Positions 1 to 7,278 of a stretch of DNA of 64,000 nt are shown here, piece by piece. The notes beneath the pieces were generated by a model, which worked only from the letters and a program-made list of their open reading frames with translations, did no database searches and was not told where the DNA came from. The position numbers and the translations under genes were made by a program. Source of the stretch: Phytohabitans maris (GTDB lineage: Bacteria > Actinomycetota > Actinomycetes > Mycobacteriales > Micromonosporaceae); assembly GCF_031085175.1 (NCBI RefSeq), contig NZ_JAVHUY010000024.1, forward strand, positions 62,001 to 126,000. The letters are read 5' to 3'. Numbering within the stretch: position 1 is the stretch's first letter; the number at the start of each line of letters is the position of its first letter.

Positions 1-867
1 CGGGTAGGCCGCGACCAGCGCGCCGCCCAGGAAGCCGGGCAGGTCGGCGTAGCGCAGATAGCCGGGGCGGAGCAGGCGGAGGTGGGCCGGCACCTCGGCG
101 ACCGCGCGGTCGATGTCGTCGTCGTGCCCCTGGCCGCCGGCGATCACCAGGGCCGGCGGGTCGGTGCGGTCGCGCACCGCCTGGGCCCAGCCGCGGATCA
201 GGTTGGGCACGTTCTTACGGGGCTCCTTGGCGCCGAGGAACGCCACGTAGCCGCTGCTGCCGAGGCCCAGCCGGGCCCGGACCCGGGCCTTCTCCTCGTC
301 GGTCGGCGGGTGGAACGCGGCGTGGTCGACGCCGTGGTAGGCCACGTCGATGCGGGTCGGGTCGGCGTCGAGCAGGCGGATCAGCTCGTCGCGGGTCGCC
401 TTGCTCGGCACGATCACCCGCTCGGCCCGGCGGAGGGCGGTCTTGATCGCGCTGCGGAAGAACGTGCGGCGGGACTTGTCGTAGTGCTCCGGCTCGGTGA
501 AGAACGTGGCGTCGTGGACGGTCACCGTCACCGGGCAGCCGGCCCGCAGCGGGCAGGTGTAGAACGGCGAGTGCAGCACCTCGGCGCCGACCTGCTGGGC
601 CAGCAGCGGCAGCCCGGTCTGCTCCCAGGCCAGCCGGGCCGGGCGGTGGGCCACGGCCGCCGGCGCGGCGATCACCTCGGCGGCCGGCAGCATGCGGCCG
701 TAGCGCTCCACGTCGGTGCGGAGGGCCACGACGGCCAGCTCCACCCCGGAGCCGATGACCTTGGCGAGGGCGCCGAGCAACCCGTCGACGTATCTGCCGA
801 CGCCACCCCGGTCGGCGGGAACACTCGTAGCGTCGACGAGCACGCGGGGCGGACTACCGGGGGTCAC
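1..867 (-). CDS. Family 4 glycosyltransferase, C-terminus outside window
   Basis: Reading down the minus strand from a GTG at 867, the protein begins with a Rossmann-like segment (RVLVDATSVPADRGGVGRYV) and later shows SPFYTCPL, VHDATFFTEP and the nucleotide-sugar-binding stretch LGAKEPRKNVPNLI, as in GT-B fold family 4 enzymes. Such enzymes move a sugar from a nucleotide sugar to a lipid, glycan or small molecule at the cytoplasmic membrane; the substrate is not visible here. An AAGGAG box lies about 8 bases before the GTG, which decides the start. The frame is open to base 1, so about 289 residues are seen and the C-terminal part is missing. It is divergent from the TIGR03089 gene across about 150 bp. 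Confidence 0.85.
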   Translation of the reverse strand, partial: MTPGSPPRVLVDATSVPADRGGVGRYVDGLLGALAKVIGSGVELAVVALRTDVERYGRMLPAAEVIAAPAAVAHRPARLAWEQTGLPLLAQQVGAEVLHSPFYTCPLRAGCPVTVTVHDATFFTEPEHYDKSRRTFFRSAIKTALRRAERVIVPSKATRDELIRLLDADPTRIDVAYHGVDHAAFHPPTDEEKARVRARLGLGSSGYVAFLGAKEPRKNVPNLIRGWAQAVRDRTDPPALVIAGGQGHDDDIDRAVAEVPAHLRLLRPGYLRYADLPGFLGGALVAAYP

Positions 868-1013
868 TGGACGACTCCTTGCGACGGTCTGTGGTTGTGT
901 TCAACAACACGTACGTAAAGCCTACGCCGCACGGTTCGGCCATCGTTGTCTGCGACGCGACGGTAAGACTTTTCCCGGAGTGAGTGAGTCAGGAGTGAGT
1001 ACTGTCCGGCATT

Positions 1014-1706
1014 GTGATCGAACGCTTCGCCACCGCGGCCGCTGAGGATCCGGCCCAGCCGCTGCTCACCTGGTACGACGACGCGACCGGCGACCGCACC
1101 GAGCTGTCCGGCGCCACGCTCGACAACTGGGTCGCCAAGACCGCGAATCTGCTGGTGGACGGCTTGGGGCTGGGCTCGGGCGACCGCGCCGGCGTACTGC
1201 TCCCGCCGCATTGGCAGACCGCCGCCGTGCTGCTCGGCGCCTGGGCGGCCGGCGTCGAGGTCGTCGCTCCCGGTGCTCAGGTTACGAATGGGAAAATTTC
1301 CGTCGATGTCATTTTCGCGGCGGCTGATCGGGTGAACGACGCGGCGGAGTGGAGCGCCGGCGACCGCTTCGTGCTCGGCCTCGCCCCGATGGCCCTGCCG
1401 ATGCGGACAGTACCGTCCGGTTTTGTGGACTACGCGGCTGAGGTGCTGACGTTCGGGGACCACTTCACGCCGTACCCGGATCAGAGTGACCGCAGCCTGG
1501 TGGAGCGCGCGGCGGCCCGTGCCGCGGACCTCGGCCTGAAGGCCGGCGACCGCGTGCTGGTCGACGCCGCGAAGCACCCGGACCCGCTCGACTGGCTGCT
1601 CGCGCCGCTGGCCGGGGGCGCGACGCTGGTGCTCTGCGCCGCCCTCGACCCGGCCAAGCTGGACGACCGGGCGGCCGCCGAAAAGGTCACAGCTCGGCTG
1701 GTATGA
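1014..1706 (+). CDS. TIGR03089 family protein (AMP-binding-like)
   Basis: The 230-residue protein starts IERFATAAAEDPAQPLLTWY and contains ELSGATLDNWVAKTANLLVD, the hallmark of the actinobacterial TIGR03089 family. The family resembles the N-terminal part of AMP-forming acyl ligases but is too short to be a full adenylating enzyme, and its function is unknown. It is often found next to envelope glycosyltransferase and LytR-CpsA-Psr genes, which fits the glycosyltransferase next door. The GTG at 1014 is used here. An in-frame CTG at 1002 sits at ideal distance from AGGAG (991-995) and could be the true start, adding four residues. The 3' end overlaps the convergent gene by 20 bp. Confidence 0.8.
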   Translation: MIERFATAAAEDPAQPLLTWYDDATGDRTELSGATLDNWVAKTANLLVDGLGLGSGDRAGVLLPPHWQTAAVLLGAWAAGVEVVAPGAQVTNGKISVDVIFAAADRVNDAAEWSAGDRFVLGLAPMALPMRTVPSGFVDYAAEVLTFGDHFTPYPDQSDRSLVERAAARAADLGLKAGDRVLVDAAKHPDPLDWLLAPLAGGATLVLCAALDPAKLDDRAAAEKVTARLV

Positions 1707-2043
1707 CCTCGCGGAACGCGCCCTCCTCGGTCCACACGAAGAAGCCGGCCCGGTCGCTCAGCCACGGCCGGGACCGCACCTCACGCTCGGTGAGCACCTT
1801 TTCGTCCACGTCGAGGAGCACGTACCGGGAGCCGTCCGGGTTGCCGTCGCGCCAGCCGGGGCCGTAAAGCGCGTCGACCAGGCGGTCGCGCCGCCCGGGC
1901 GCGAGGGAGTCGCCGACCACCCAGTCGCTCGGCAGCCGGTACCAGCAGGTGCGGGTGACCTTGGCCAGCGGGCTGAACGCGTGGTTGCCGTCGACCCACA
2001 CCCCCAGCGTGTCGGTGACGGTCAGCCGCAGGTACGCGCTCAT
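1687..2043 (-). CDS. Hypothetical protein, 118 residues
   Basis: Compact soluble protein with no recognised family. Visible features are VTDTLGVWVDGNHAF near the N-terminus, a Trp/Arg-rich middle (ALYGPGWRDGNPDGSRYVLL) and a C-terminus FFVWTEEGAFREVIPAEL. The ATG at 2043 is preferred because GAGAAG lies 7 bases upstream; an in-frame ATG at 2061 would add six residues but has no clear ribosome binding site. It follows acetoacetate-CoA ligase on the same strand after 64 bp and overlaps the end of the TIGR03089 gene. The reading frame is clean with coding-like GC bias, so the gene is probably real, but nothing shows its job. Confidence 0.6.
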   Translation of the reverse strand: MSAYLRLTVTDTLGVWVDGNHAFSPLAKVTRTCWYRLPSDWVVGDSLAPGRRDRLVDALYGPGWRDGNPDGSRYVLLDVDEKVLTEREVRSRPWLSDRAGFFVWTEEGAFREVIPAEL

Positions 2044-2107
2044 GGCCGTCTTCTCGCTCATGGCGATGAGACGCCGTGGCGGCACCGCATCGTTGTCGGC
2101 TGAGTGG

Positions 2108-4039
2108 TCAGTGCTCTCGGGCGAAACGTCGGAACTCCTCCAGCGACTCGGGGTTGGCCAGCGCGCCGGTCGCCGCCGCCTGCTGGATGGGCGTGCCGGT
2201 GAGGATCCGCTTGACCGGCACCTCCAGCTTCTTCGCGCTGAGCGTGCGGGGCACCGCCCGTACCTGATGGATCTCGTCCGGCACGTGCCGGGGCGACAGG
2301 GCGGTACGAAGCTCGCGGGCGATCTTCTTGCGAAGGTCGTCGTCGAGCTCGCGGTCACCGGCCAGCACCACGAAGAGCAGCAGCTCACCCTGGCCGTCGC
2401 CGTCGATGTGGACGACCACCGAGTCGACCACCTCGTCCAGGCCCTCGACCACGGAGTAGAACTCGGCGGTGCCCAGCCGTACGCCGCCGCGGTTGAGCGT
2501 GGCGTCCGAGCGGCCGGTGATCACGCAGGTGCCCCGCTCGCTGATCGTGATCCAGTCGCCGTGCCGCCACACGCCGGGGTACACGTCGAAGTACGCCTCG
2601 CGGTAGCGGCTGCCGTCCGTGTCGCCCCAGAACCCGACCGGCATGCTCGGCATCGGCGCGGTGATCACCAGCTCGCCGAGCTCGTCGATCACCGGCTTGC
2701 CGCTCGGGTCGTACGCCTCCACCCGGGCGCCGAGGCAGCGGCAGGAGAGCTCGCCCTCGTACACCGGGACGAGCGGGGCGCCGCCGATGAAGCCGGTGCA
2801 GACGTCCGTGCCGCCGGACAGGGACTGGAGCTGGACGGTGGGGCTGACCGCCTCGTACACCCAGGCGAAGCCCTCGGGCGGCAGCGGCGCGCCGGTCGAG
2901 CCGACCCCGCGCAGCCCGGGGCCCATCCGCGGGGTGAGCCCGGCCTTGCGGCAGGCGAGCAGGAACGGCGCGCTGGTGCCGAAGTACGTGATGCCGGCCT
3001 CCTCGGCCATCCGCCAGAGCGCGCCGAGGCCCGGGTACCCAGGATTTCCGTCGAACAGGACGATCGCCGCGCCCACGGCCGGGGCGGAGACGAGGAAGTT
3101 CCACATCATCCAGCCGGTCGTGGTGAACCAGAAGAACCGGTCGCCCGGACCGAGGTCGTGGTGCAGCGCGAGCATCTTGAGGTGCTCGACCAGGATGCCG
3201 CCGTGGCCGTGCACGATCGGCTTGGGCAGCCCGGTCGTACCGGAGGAGTAGAGCACGTAGAGCGGGTGGTCGAAGGGGACCGGCTCGAAGGCGAGCTCCT
3301 CGTCGGTCTCGGCCGCCAGCTCGGCCCAGTCCCCGTCGCCGTGCAGGTACGGCAGCGTGACCGTGTGCCGCAGCGACGGCAGCGCCGCCCGGATCGCGGC
3401 CACCTCGGCGCGCCGGTCGACGGCCTTGTCCCCGTACCGGTAGCCGTCGACCGCGACCAGCACCGAGGGCTCGATCTGCTGCCACCGGTCGACCACGCTG
3501 CGCGTGCCGAACTCCGGCGCGCAGGAGGAGAAGGTCGCGCCGAGGCTGGCGGCGGCGAGCATCAGCACGTACGTCTCCGGGATGTTCGGGGCGTACGCGG
3601 CCACCCGGTCGCCCCGCCCCACGCCGAGCCGGCGCAGCCCGGCCCGCACCCGCCGTACCTGCTCGCGCAGCTCGGCCTTGGTGAGGGTCACCGGCGCGCG
3701 GCTCTGCGAGTACGCCAGCACGACCGGGTCGTCCGGCGCCAGGCCCGGCATCCGCAGCACGTGCTCGGCGTAGTTGAGCGTGGCGCCGGGAAACCAGCGG
3801 GCGCCCGGCATCACCTGTCGCTCCAGCACGGCGGCCGGCTGGTCGTACGCGATGATCTCGAAGTAGTCCCAGATGGACCGCCAGAAGCCGGGCAGGTCGT
3901 CGACCGACCACTGCCACAGCTCGGCGTACCCGGCGAAGTCCAGCCCCCGGTGCTCGCGCAGCCAGCGCAGGTAGTCCCCGATCCGGGACCGGTCCCGCAC
4001 GTCTGCCGGTGGTGTCCACAACACGGTGCCCTCGCTCAT
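2108..4039 (-). CDS. Acetoacetate-CoA ligase
   Basis: Adenylate-forming ligase of 643 residues, the normal length for acetoacetyl-CoA synthetase, which activates acetoacetate to acetoacetyl-CoA with ATP in the cytosol. The N-terminal WSVDDLPGFWRSIWDYF and the AMP-binding motif YSSGTTGLPKPIVHG (about residue 265) are typical of the family, as is ITGRSDATLNRGGVRLGTAE late in the protein. The C-terminal domain ends with LSAKKLEVPVKRIL, which holds the catalytic lysine. The ATG at 4039 is chosen because the domain begins there, GAGGAC lies about 10 bases upstream, and a short conserved mini-gene (4036-4119) ends in an overlapping TGA at this exact start. An upstream in-frame codon at 4069 gives only an artefactual extension. 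Confidence 0.93.
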   Translation of the reverse strand: MSEGTVLWTPPADVRDRSRIGDYLRWLREHRGLDFAGYAELWQWSVDDLPGFWRSIWDYFEIIAYDQPAAVLERQVMPGARWFPGATLNYAEHVLRMPGLAPDDPVVLAYSQSRAPVTLTKAELREQVRRVRAGLRRLGVGRGDRVAAYAPNIPETYVLMLAAASLGATFSSCAPEFGTRSVVDRWQQIEPSVLVAVDGYRYGDKAVDRRAEVAAIRAALPSLRHTVTLPYLHGDGDWAELAAETDEELAFEPVPFDHPLYVLYSSGTTGLPKPIVHGHGGILVEHLKMLALHHDLGPGDRFFWFTTTGWMMWNFLVSAPAVGAAIVLFDGNPGYPGLGALWRMAEEAGITYFGTSAPFLLACRKAGLTPRMGPGLRGVGSTGAPLPPEGFAWVYEAVSPTVQLQSLSGGTDVCTGFIGGAPLVPVYEGELSCRCLGARVEAYDPSGKPVIDELGELVITAPMPSMPVGFWGDTDGSRYREAYFDVYPGVWRHGDWITISERGTCVITGRSDATLNRGGVRLGTAEFYSVVEGLDEVVDSVVVHIDGDGQGELLLFVVLAGDRELDDDLRKKIARELRTALSPRHVPDEIHQVRAVPRTLSAKKLEVPVKRILTGTPIQQAAATGALANPESLEEFRRFAREH

Positions 4040-4119
4040 GCCCGTCCTCGCTTCGCCGCGGGCGGCCACGAGGCTCCAAGCGCCCTGCGCCCAATGATTC
4101 GCTCGCTGCGCTCGCTCAT
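4036..4119 (-). CDS. Leader mini-gene, 27 codons, coupled to acetoacetate-CoA ligase
   Basis: A short frame starts ATG at 4119 and ends in TGA at 4038-4036, overlapping the ligase ATG (GCATGA). The peptide begins MSERSERII, passes through ALGAS and ends PPAAKRGRA. A second copy with the same beginning and end lies at 49790-49864 in front of an unrelated cation transporter, again with a TGA/ATG overlap. Aligned over the shared codons, most differences are in third positions, and the one length difference is exactly two codons (AGC GAG). This is what a translated peptide would show. Its last codons also carry the GAGGAC that serves as ribosome binding site for the next gene. No clear Shine-Dalgarno sequence precedes this copy. 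Confidence 0.5.
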   Translation of the reverse strand: MSERSERIIGRRALGASWPPAAKRGRA

Positions 4120-4172
4120 TCGATCATCTTGCCCGCCTGCCACGTGGCGAGCTAACCCGGTACGGTGCGCGC

Positions 4173-4820
4173 ATGCGACATTTATGGAGTTTGCTCGCTG
4201 GCGTGGTCGTCGCGCCGCTCACCTGGGTGCTCGTCTCCGTGGGGCAGTCCAGGTCGTCCAGCACGGTGGCCGGGTGGGCCGAGGCCCGGCGGTACGACAC
4301 GATCGACCTCATCGAGCCCGCCGCCTACCTCGTGGTGGCCGGCATCCTGCTCGGCGTGATCGGCACGCTGCGCTTCTCGCCGCTCGGCCCGCTCCTCGCC
4401 GGGCTGCTGCTGATCACCCCGTATGCCGGGCTCTTCGCCGACCCGCTGGCCGTACGGGACACGGTGCCGGACAACTGGGCGGTCCTCGACCGCGACATCC
4501 CGCTGCTGGTACCGCTCGACAACGGCACGCTCCTGCTGCTCGGGGTGCTGCTCGTGATCGCCACGTTCAGCGTCCAGCGGTGGCGGCGGTGGCCGCTGGC
4601 GAGTGGGTACGCGCCCGAGCCGTTCGTCGTCAAGGACGAACCGGACACGCTGCCGGACGTGGTCACCGCGCCGGCGTCGCTCTCCTCCTTCAACGCTTTC
4701 GATACGCGGCCACTGGGCGAAGCGGACGAGACGCCCACGGTCCCCAGCCGGCCGTCCGGCGGTACTCCCTGGTCGGCGCCGCCCGCCGGTGCGGGCAAGC
4801 GCACAAGCGGCGAGTCGTAG
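4173..4820 (+). CDS. Four-helix membrane protein, paralogue of the next gene
   Basis: The 215-residue protein has four hydrophobic stretches: an N-terminal one (LLAGVVVAPLTWVLVSV), one after IEPAAYLVVAGILLGVIG, one around PLLAGLLLITPYAGLF, and one near residue 130 (LLLLGVLLVIATF). A polar Pro/Thr/Ser tail of about 70 residues follows. It starts MRHLWSLL and resembles the start of the downstream gene (MRHAGSLLL...APLIWV), so the two look like tandem duplicates. No enzymatic motif is seen. It is divergent from acetoacetate-CoA ligase; the leader mini-gene start at 4119 lies 53 bp away. Confidence 0.75.
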   Translation: MRHLWSLLAGVVVAPLTWVLVSVGQSRSSSTVAGWAEARRYDTIDLIEPAAYLVVAGILLGVIGTLRFSPLGPLLAGLLLITPYAGLFADPLAVRDTVPDNWAVLDRDIPLLVPLDNGTLLLLGVLLVIATFSVQRWRRWPLASGYAPEPFVVKDEPDTLPDVVTAPASLSSFNAFDTRPLGEADETPTVPSRPSGGTPWSAPPAGAGKRTSGES

Positions 4821-4882
4821 CAGTTCAAGGGGGTTGCCCCCGCGGGGTACGGTGCCCCTGCGGATGATGATGGGGAGGGCAC

Positions 4883-6010
4883 ATGCGCCACGCGGGTTCG
4901 CTCCTGCTGTCGCTGTTTCTGGCGCCGCTGATATGGGTCGGAGCCGGCTACGGCCTGACCGAGGTCAACCGGGCCCGGGTCCAGTTCGCCGGCGGGTTCC
5001 AGATCGAGATCGTGCTCGGCCTGCTCGCGCTGCTGGCGGCCGGCGGGCTGTACGCGCTGCTGACCATGGCGCGGCTCTCCCCGATCGGGCCCGCCCTCAT
5101 CGGGATCGTCTTCGTCGTGCTGGCCGCCTGGTCCGCGTTCGACCCGGCGTCGTACTTCGACACCATGCCCACCGACCTGCGCCGCGGTGACTTCGCGCTC
5201 ACCTACCCGGCACTCGGGTACTCCGCCCTCCTCGCCGTGCCGCTGCTCGCCACACTGCTGAGCCCGCGCCGCTGGCGCCGCTACGCCCACCCGGCCGCCG
5301 GCACGCCGGTCGCCGCACCGCCGTACCCGGTGCCGGGGCCCGGGATGCCCCCGGGCGCGGTCCCGCCGGGCGGCGCGTACCCACCGCCCTACCCCGGCCA
5401 GCCCTCCTTCGCCGCGGCGCCGGGCTACCTGGCCCCGCCGCCGCCCGGTGCGCCTTACCAGCCGGTGCCCGGCGGACCGGGTGCACCGCCGCCGCCCACC
5501 GCGCCGTTCCCGGTGACCGCGCCGCCCGTCCCGCCGCTGCCGTCGTCCGCGCCGCCCGCCCCGGTGCCGTCCTCGGCGCCACCGGTGCCGGCCGAGGCAC
5601 CGACCACCCGGATCCCGGCGCAGACCCCGCCCCCGCCACCCGAGCACGAGACGACGACGCGCCTCGGCCAGCCGCCGGCCGAGGCACCGACCACCCGGAT
5701 TCCCACCTCGCCGGCGGCGGTCCCGCCCGCGCCGGCGCCGGCCGAGGCCGCGACGACCCGGATCCCGACCTCGCCCACGGCACCGGTGCCGGCCGCCACG
5801 CCGCCCGCGACGCCGCTCGGCGACCAGACCACGCGGAGCATCGGCACGCCGGACACCGAGGCCACCCAGCTGCTGAAGGGCCCGCCGCCGAAGGACGCCT
5901 ACCCGCGGCCGGCCTGGTCCGCGCCGACCCCGCCGCCGATCACCCCGCCGGGTGCCCGCAAGCCGGACGACGACCTCGACGACCCCGAAGCCACCCAACC
6001 CGCCCGCTGA
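4883..6010 (+). CDS. Membrane protein with Thr/Pro-rich repeat tail
   Basis: Paralogue of 4173-4820. The first 140 residues hold four predicted membrane helices (LLLSLFLAPLIWVGAGYGL, VLGLLALLAAGGLYALL, ALIGIVFVVLAAWSAF, YSALLAVPLLATLL). The remaining 235 residues are a Pro/Ala/Gly-rich tail, probably cytoplasmic. In it the module TTR(I/L/S) recurs five times (PTTRIP, TTTRLG, PTTRIP, ATTRIP, TTRSIG), followed by EATQLL and EATQPAR near the C-terminus. In actinobacteria, threonines in such contexts are common Ser/Thr-kinase sites read by FHA domains; this is inference. The gene lies 62 bp after its paralogue, with GGGGAGGGC just before the ATG, so the two are probably co-transcribed. Confidence 0.78.
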   Translation: MRHAGSLLLSLFLAPLIWVGAGYGLTEVNRARVQFAGGFQIEIVLGLLALLAAGGLYALLTMARLSPIGPALIGIVFVVLAAWSAFDPASYFDTMPTDLRRGDFALTYPALGYSALLAVPLLATLLSPRRWRRYAHPAAGTPVAAPPYPVPGPGMPPGAVPPGGAYPPPYPGQPSFAAAPGYLAPPPPGAPYQPVPGGPGAPPPPTAPFPVTAPPVPPLPSSAPPAPVPSSAPPVPAEAPTTRIPAQTPPPPPEHETTTRLGQPPAEAPTTRIPTSPAAVPPAPAPAEAATTRIPTSPTAPVPAATPPATPLGDQTTRSIGTPDTEATQLLKGPPPKDAYPRPAWSAPTPPPITPPGARKPDDDLDDPEATQPAR

Positions 6011-6297
6011 CCTGTAGATCACTGACCCCGAAGGTCCATTAAGTGCTCTCCAAGCCATCAGTCACCGCGACGTCCGCGGACGGTCCGACCTCAACGCCAG
6101 CCCGCTGATCGTTCACCCGAAACCCGCGTCCTGCCCGGCGCGTCACGCGGAGAACGGGCGAACGATCACCGCCACCCCTTGGCTCGGGGCCCGAACCGGA
6201 CTTCAGCTGGCGATCGTGGTATTTCAACGCCCCTCTGGGGGCACCTGGATACCACGATCTGATTCCGCGACCCGACGTCGAAGCCCGCAGCCGGGCG
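6011..6297. repeat. Mosaic intergenic repeat region
   Basis: No gene is seen between the two convergent coding regions. The stretch contains modules that recur elsewhere in the window: GACCCCGAAGG (6024-6034, also near 36950 and several times between 62399 and 62700), a 26-27 bp element starting ACCGCGACGTCCGCGG (6064-6090, also 36995-37020 and, inverted, 62535-62560), and a 48-bp palindrome (6212-6259). GC content falls slightly compared with the flanking genes. Confidence 0.7.
6212..6259. repeat. 48-bp palindrome, copy 1
   Basis: Outer arms GATCGTGGTAT and ATACCACGATC are perfect 11-bp inverted repeats. An inner stem GCCCC/GGGGC closes around TCTG. The same 48-bp design occurs at 37184-37231 and 62209-62256. 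It lies between convergent genes and could fold as a bidirectional terminator or act as a protein site. Confidence 0.8.
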
Positions 6298-7278
6298 TCA
6301 GGCGGCCGTGCGGCGCCAGCCCAGGAGCCAGATCAGGTACGCGCCGCCGAGCGCGGCCGTCACGACGCCGACCGGTAGCTGGGTGGGTGCGAGGGCCCGC
6401 TGCGCCAGGAGGTCGCTGGCGAGCAGCAGCGCGGCGCCCATCGCGGCCGAGGGTAGCGGGTTTGGCCCGGTGGCCCGGGTGAGCCGGCGGGCAAGCTGGG
6501 GTGCGGCCAGCGCGACGAACGCGATCGGTCCCGCACAGGCGGTACCGACCGCGGCGAGGGCCACCGCCGTGGCGATCAGGGCCAGCCGGACCCGCTCCAC
6601 GGAGACGCCGAGCGAGCGGGCGGTCTCGTCGCCCATCTCCAGCACGAGCGTGCGCCGGTGCAGGGCCAGCACGACCGGCAGCAGCAGCGCGAGCGCCCCA
6701 CCGGCCACGGCCGCGTGCGCCCAGCCGCGGGCGTTCAGGCTGCCCATGATCCAGAGTGCGGCCCGCTGCGAGTCGAAGATGTTCGCTCGGGCCAGCAGGT
6801 ACGTGGTCATGGCGGTGAGCAGCGCCTGCACCGCCACCCCGATGATCACCAGCCGGTACCCCTGCGAGCCGCGCCGGTAGGCCAGCAGGTAGACCGCGGC
6901 CGCGGCGAGGGCCCCGCCGAGCACCGCGCCGGACGCGATCTCCAGCAGACCGCCGCCGACCAGGATGATCATGATGAGCGCGCCCACGCTCGCCCCGGCC
7001 GTGAAGCCGATGACGTCCGGGCTGCCCAGCGGGTTGCGGGTGAGGCTCTGGAAGATCGCCCCGCTCGCGCCGAACGCCGCGCCCACCGCGAGCGCGGTCA
7101 GCACCCGGGGCAGCCGCAGGTCGATCACGATGTACTCGGTCGCAGGGTTGCCCTGCCCCACCAGCGTCCGCAGCACGCCGGCGGGCGAGATCGGGTAGTC
7201 GCCGGTGCCGAGCGCGACGACGGCGACGGCGGCGCAGATGCCCAATAGTGCCAGGCCGACCGCGAAGGAGCGCTTCAC
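6298..7278 (-). CDS. Iron-siderophore ABC permease (FecCD)
   Basis: The 326-residue FecCD/BtuC-type inner-membrane permease has about ten hydrophobic segments. Family signatures are DLRLPRVLTALAVGAAFGAS near the N-terminus, SLTRNPLGSPDVIGFTAGAS, and the cytoplasmic coupling loop ETARSLGVSVERVR followed by CAGPIAFVALAAPQLAR, which docks to the ABC ATPase. The GTG at 7278 is chosen because it overlaps the stop of the upstream permease (GTGA); earlier in-frame codons lie inside that gene. With the other permease and the divergent binding protein it imports ferric siderophores. No ATPase gene is present in this cluster, so the pair must use an ATPase encoded elsewhere. Confidence 0.92.
   Translation of the reverse strand: MKRSFAVGLALLGICAAVAVVALGTGDYPISPAGVLRTLVGQGNPATEYIVIDLRLPRVLTALAVGAAFGASGAIFQSLTRNPLGSPDVIGFTAGASVGALIMIILVGGGLLEIASGAVLGGALAAAAVYLLAYRRGSQGYRLVIIGVAVQALLTAMTTYLLARANIFDSQRAALWIMGSLNARGWAHAAVAGGALALLLPVVLALHRRTLVLEMGDETARSLGVSVERVRLALIATAVALAAVGTACAGPIAFVALAAPQLARRLTRATGPNPLPSAAMGAALLLASDLLAQRALAPTQLPVGVVTAALGGAYLIWLLGWRRTAA

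Noticed and set aside
1949-4867. A 972-residue open frame on the plus strand
   Set aside because: It is antisense to acetoacetate-CoA ligase and crosses several real gene boundaries, with Arg/Gly/His-rich shadow composition.
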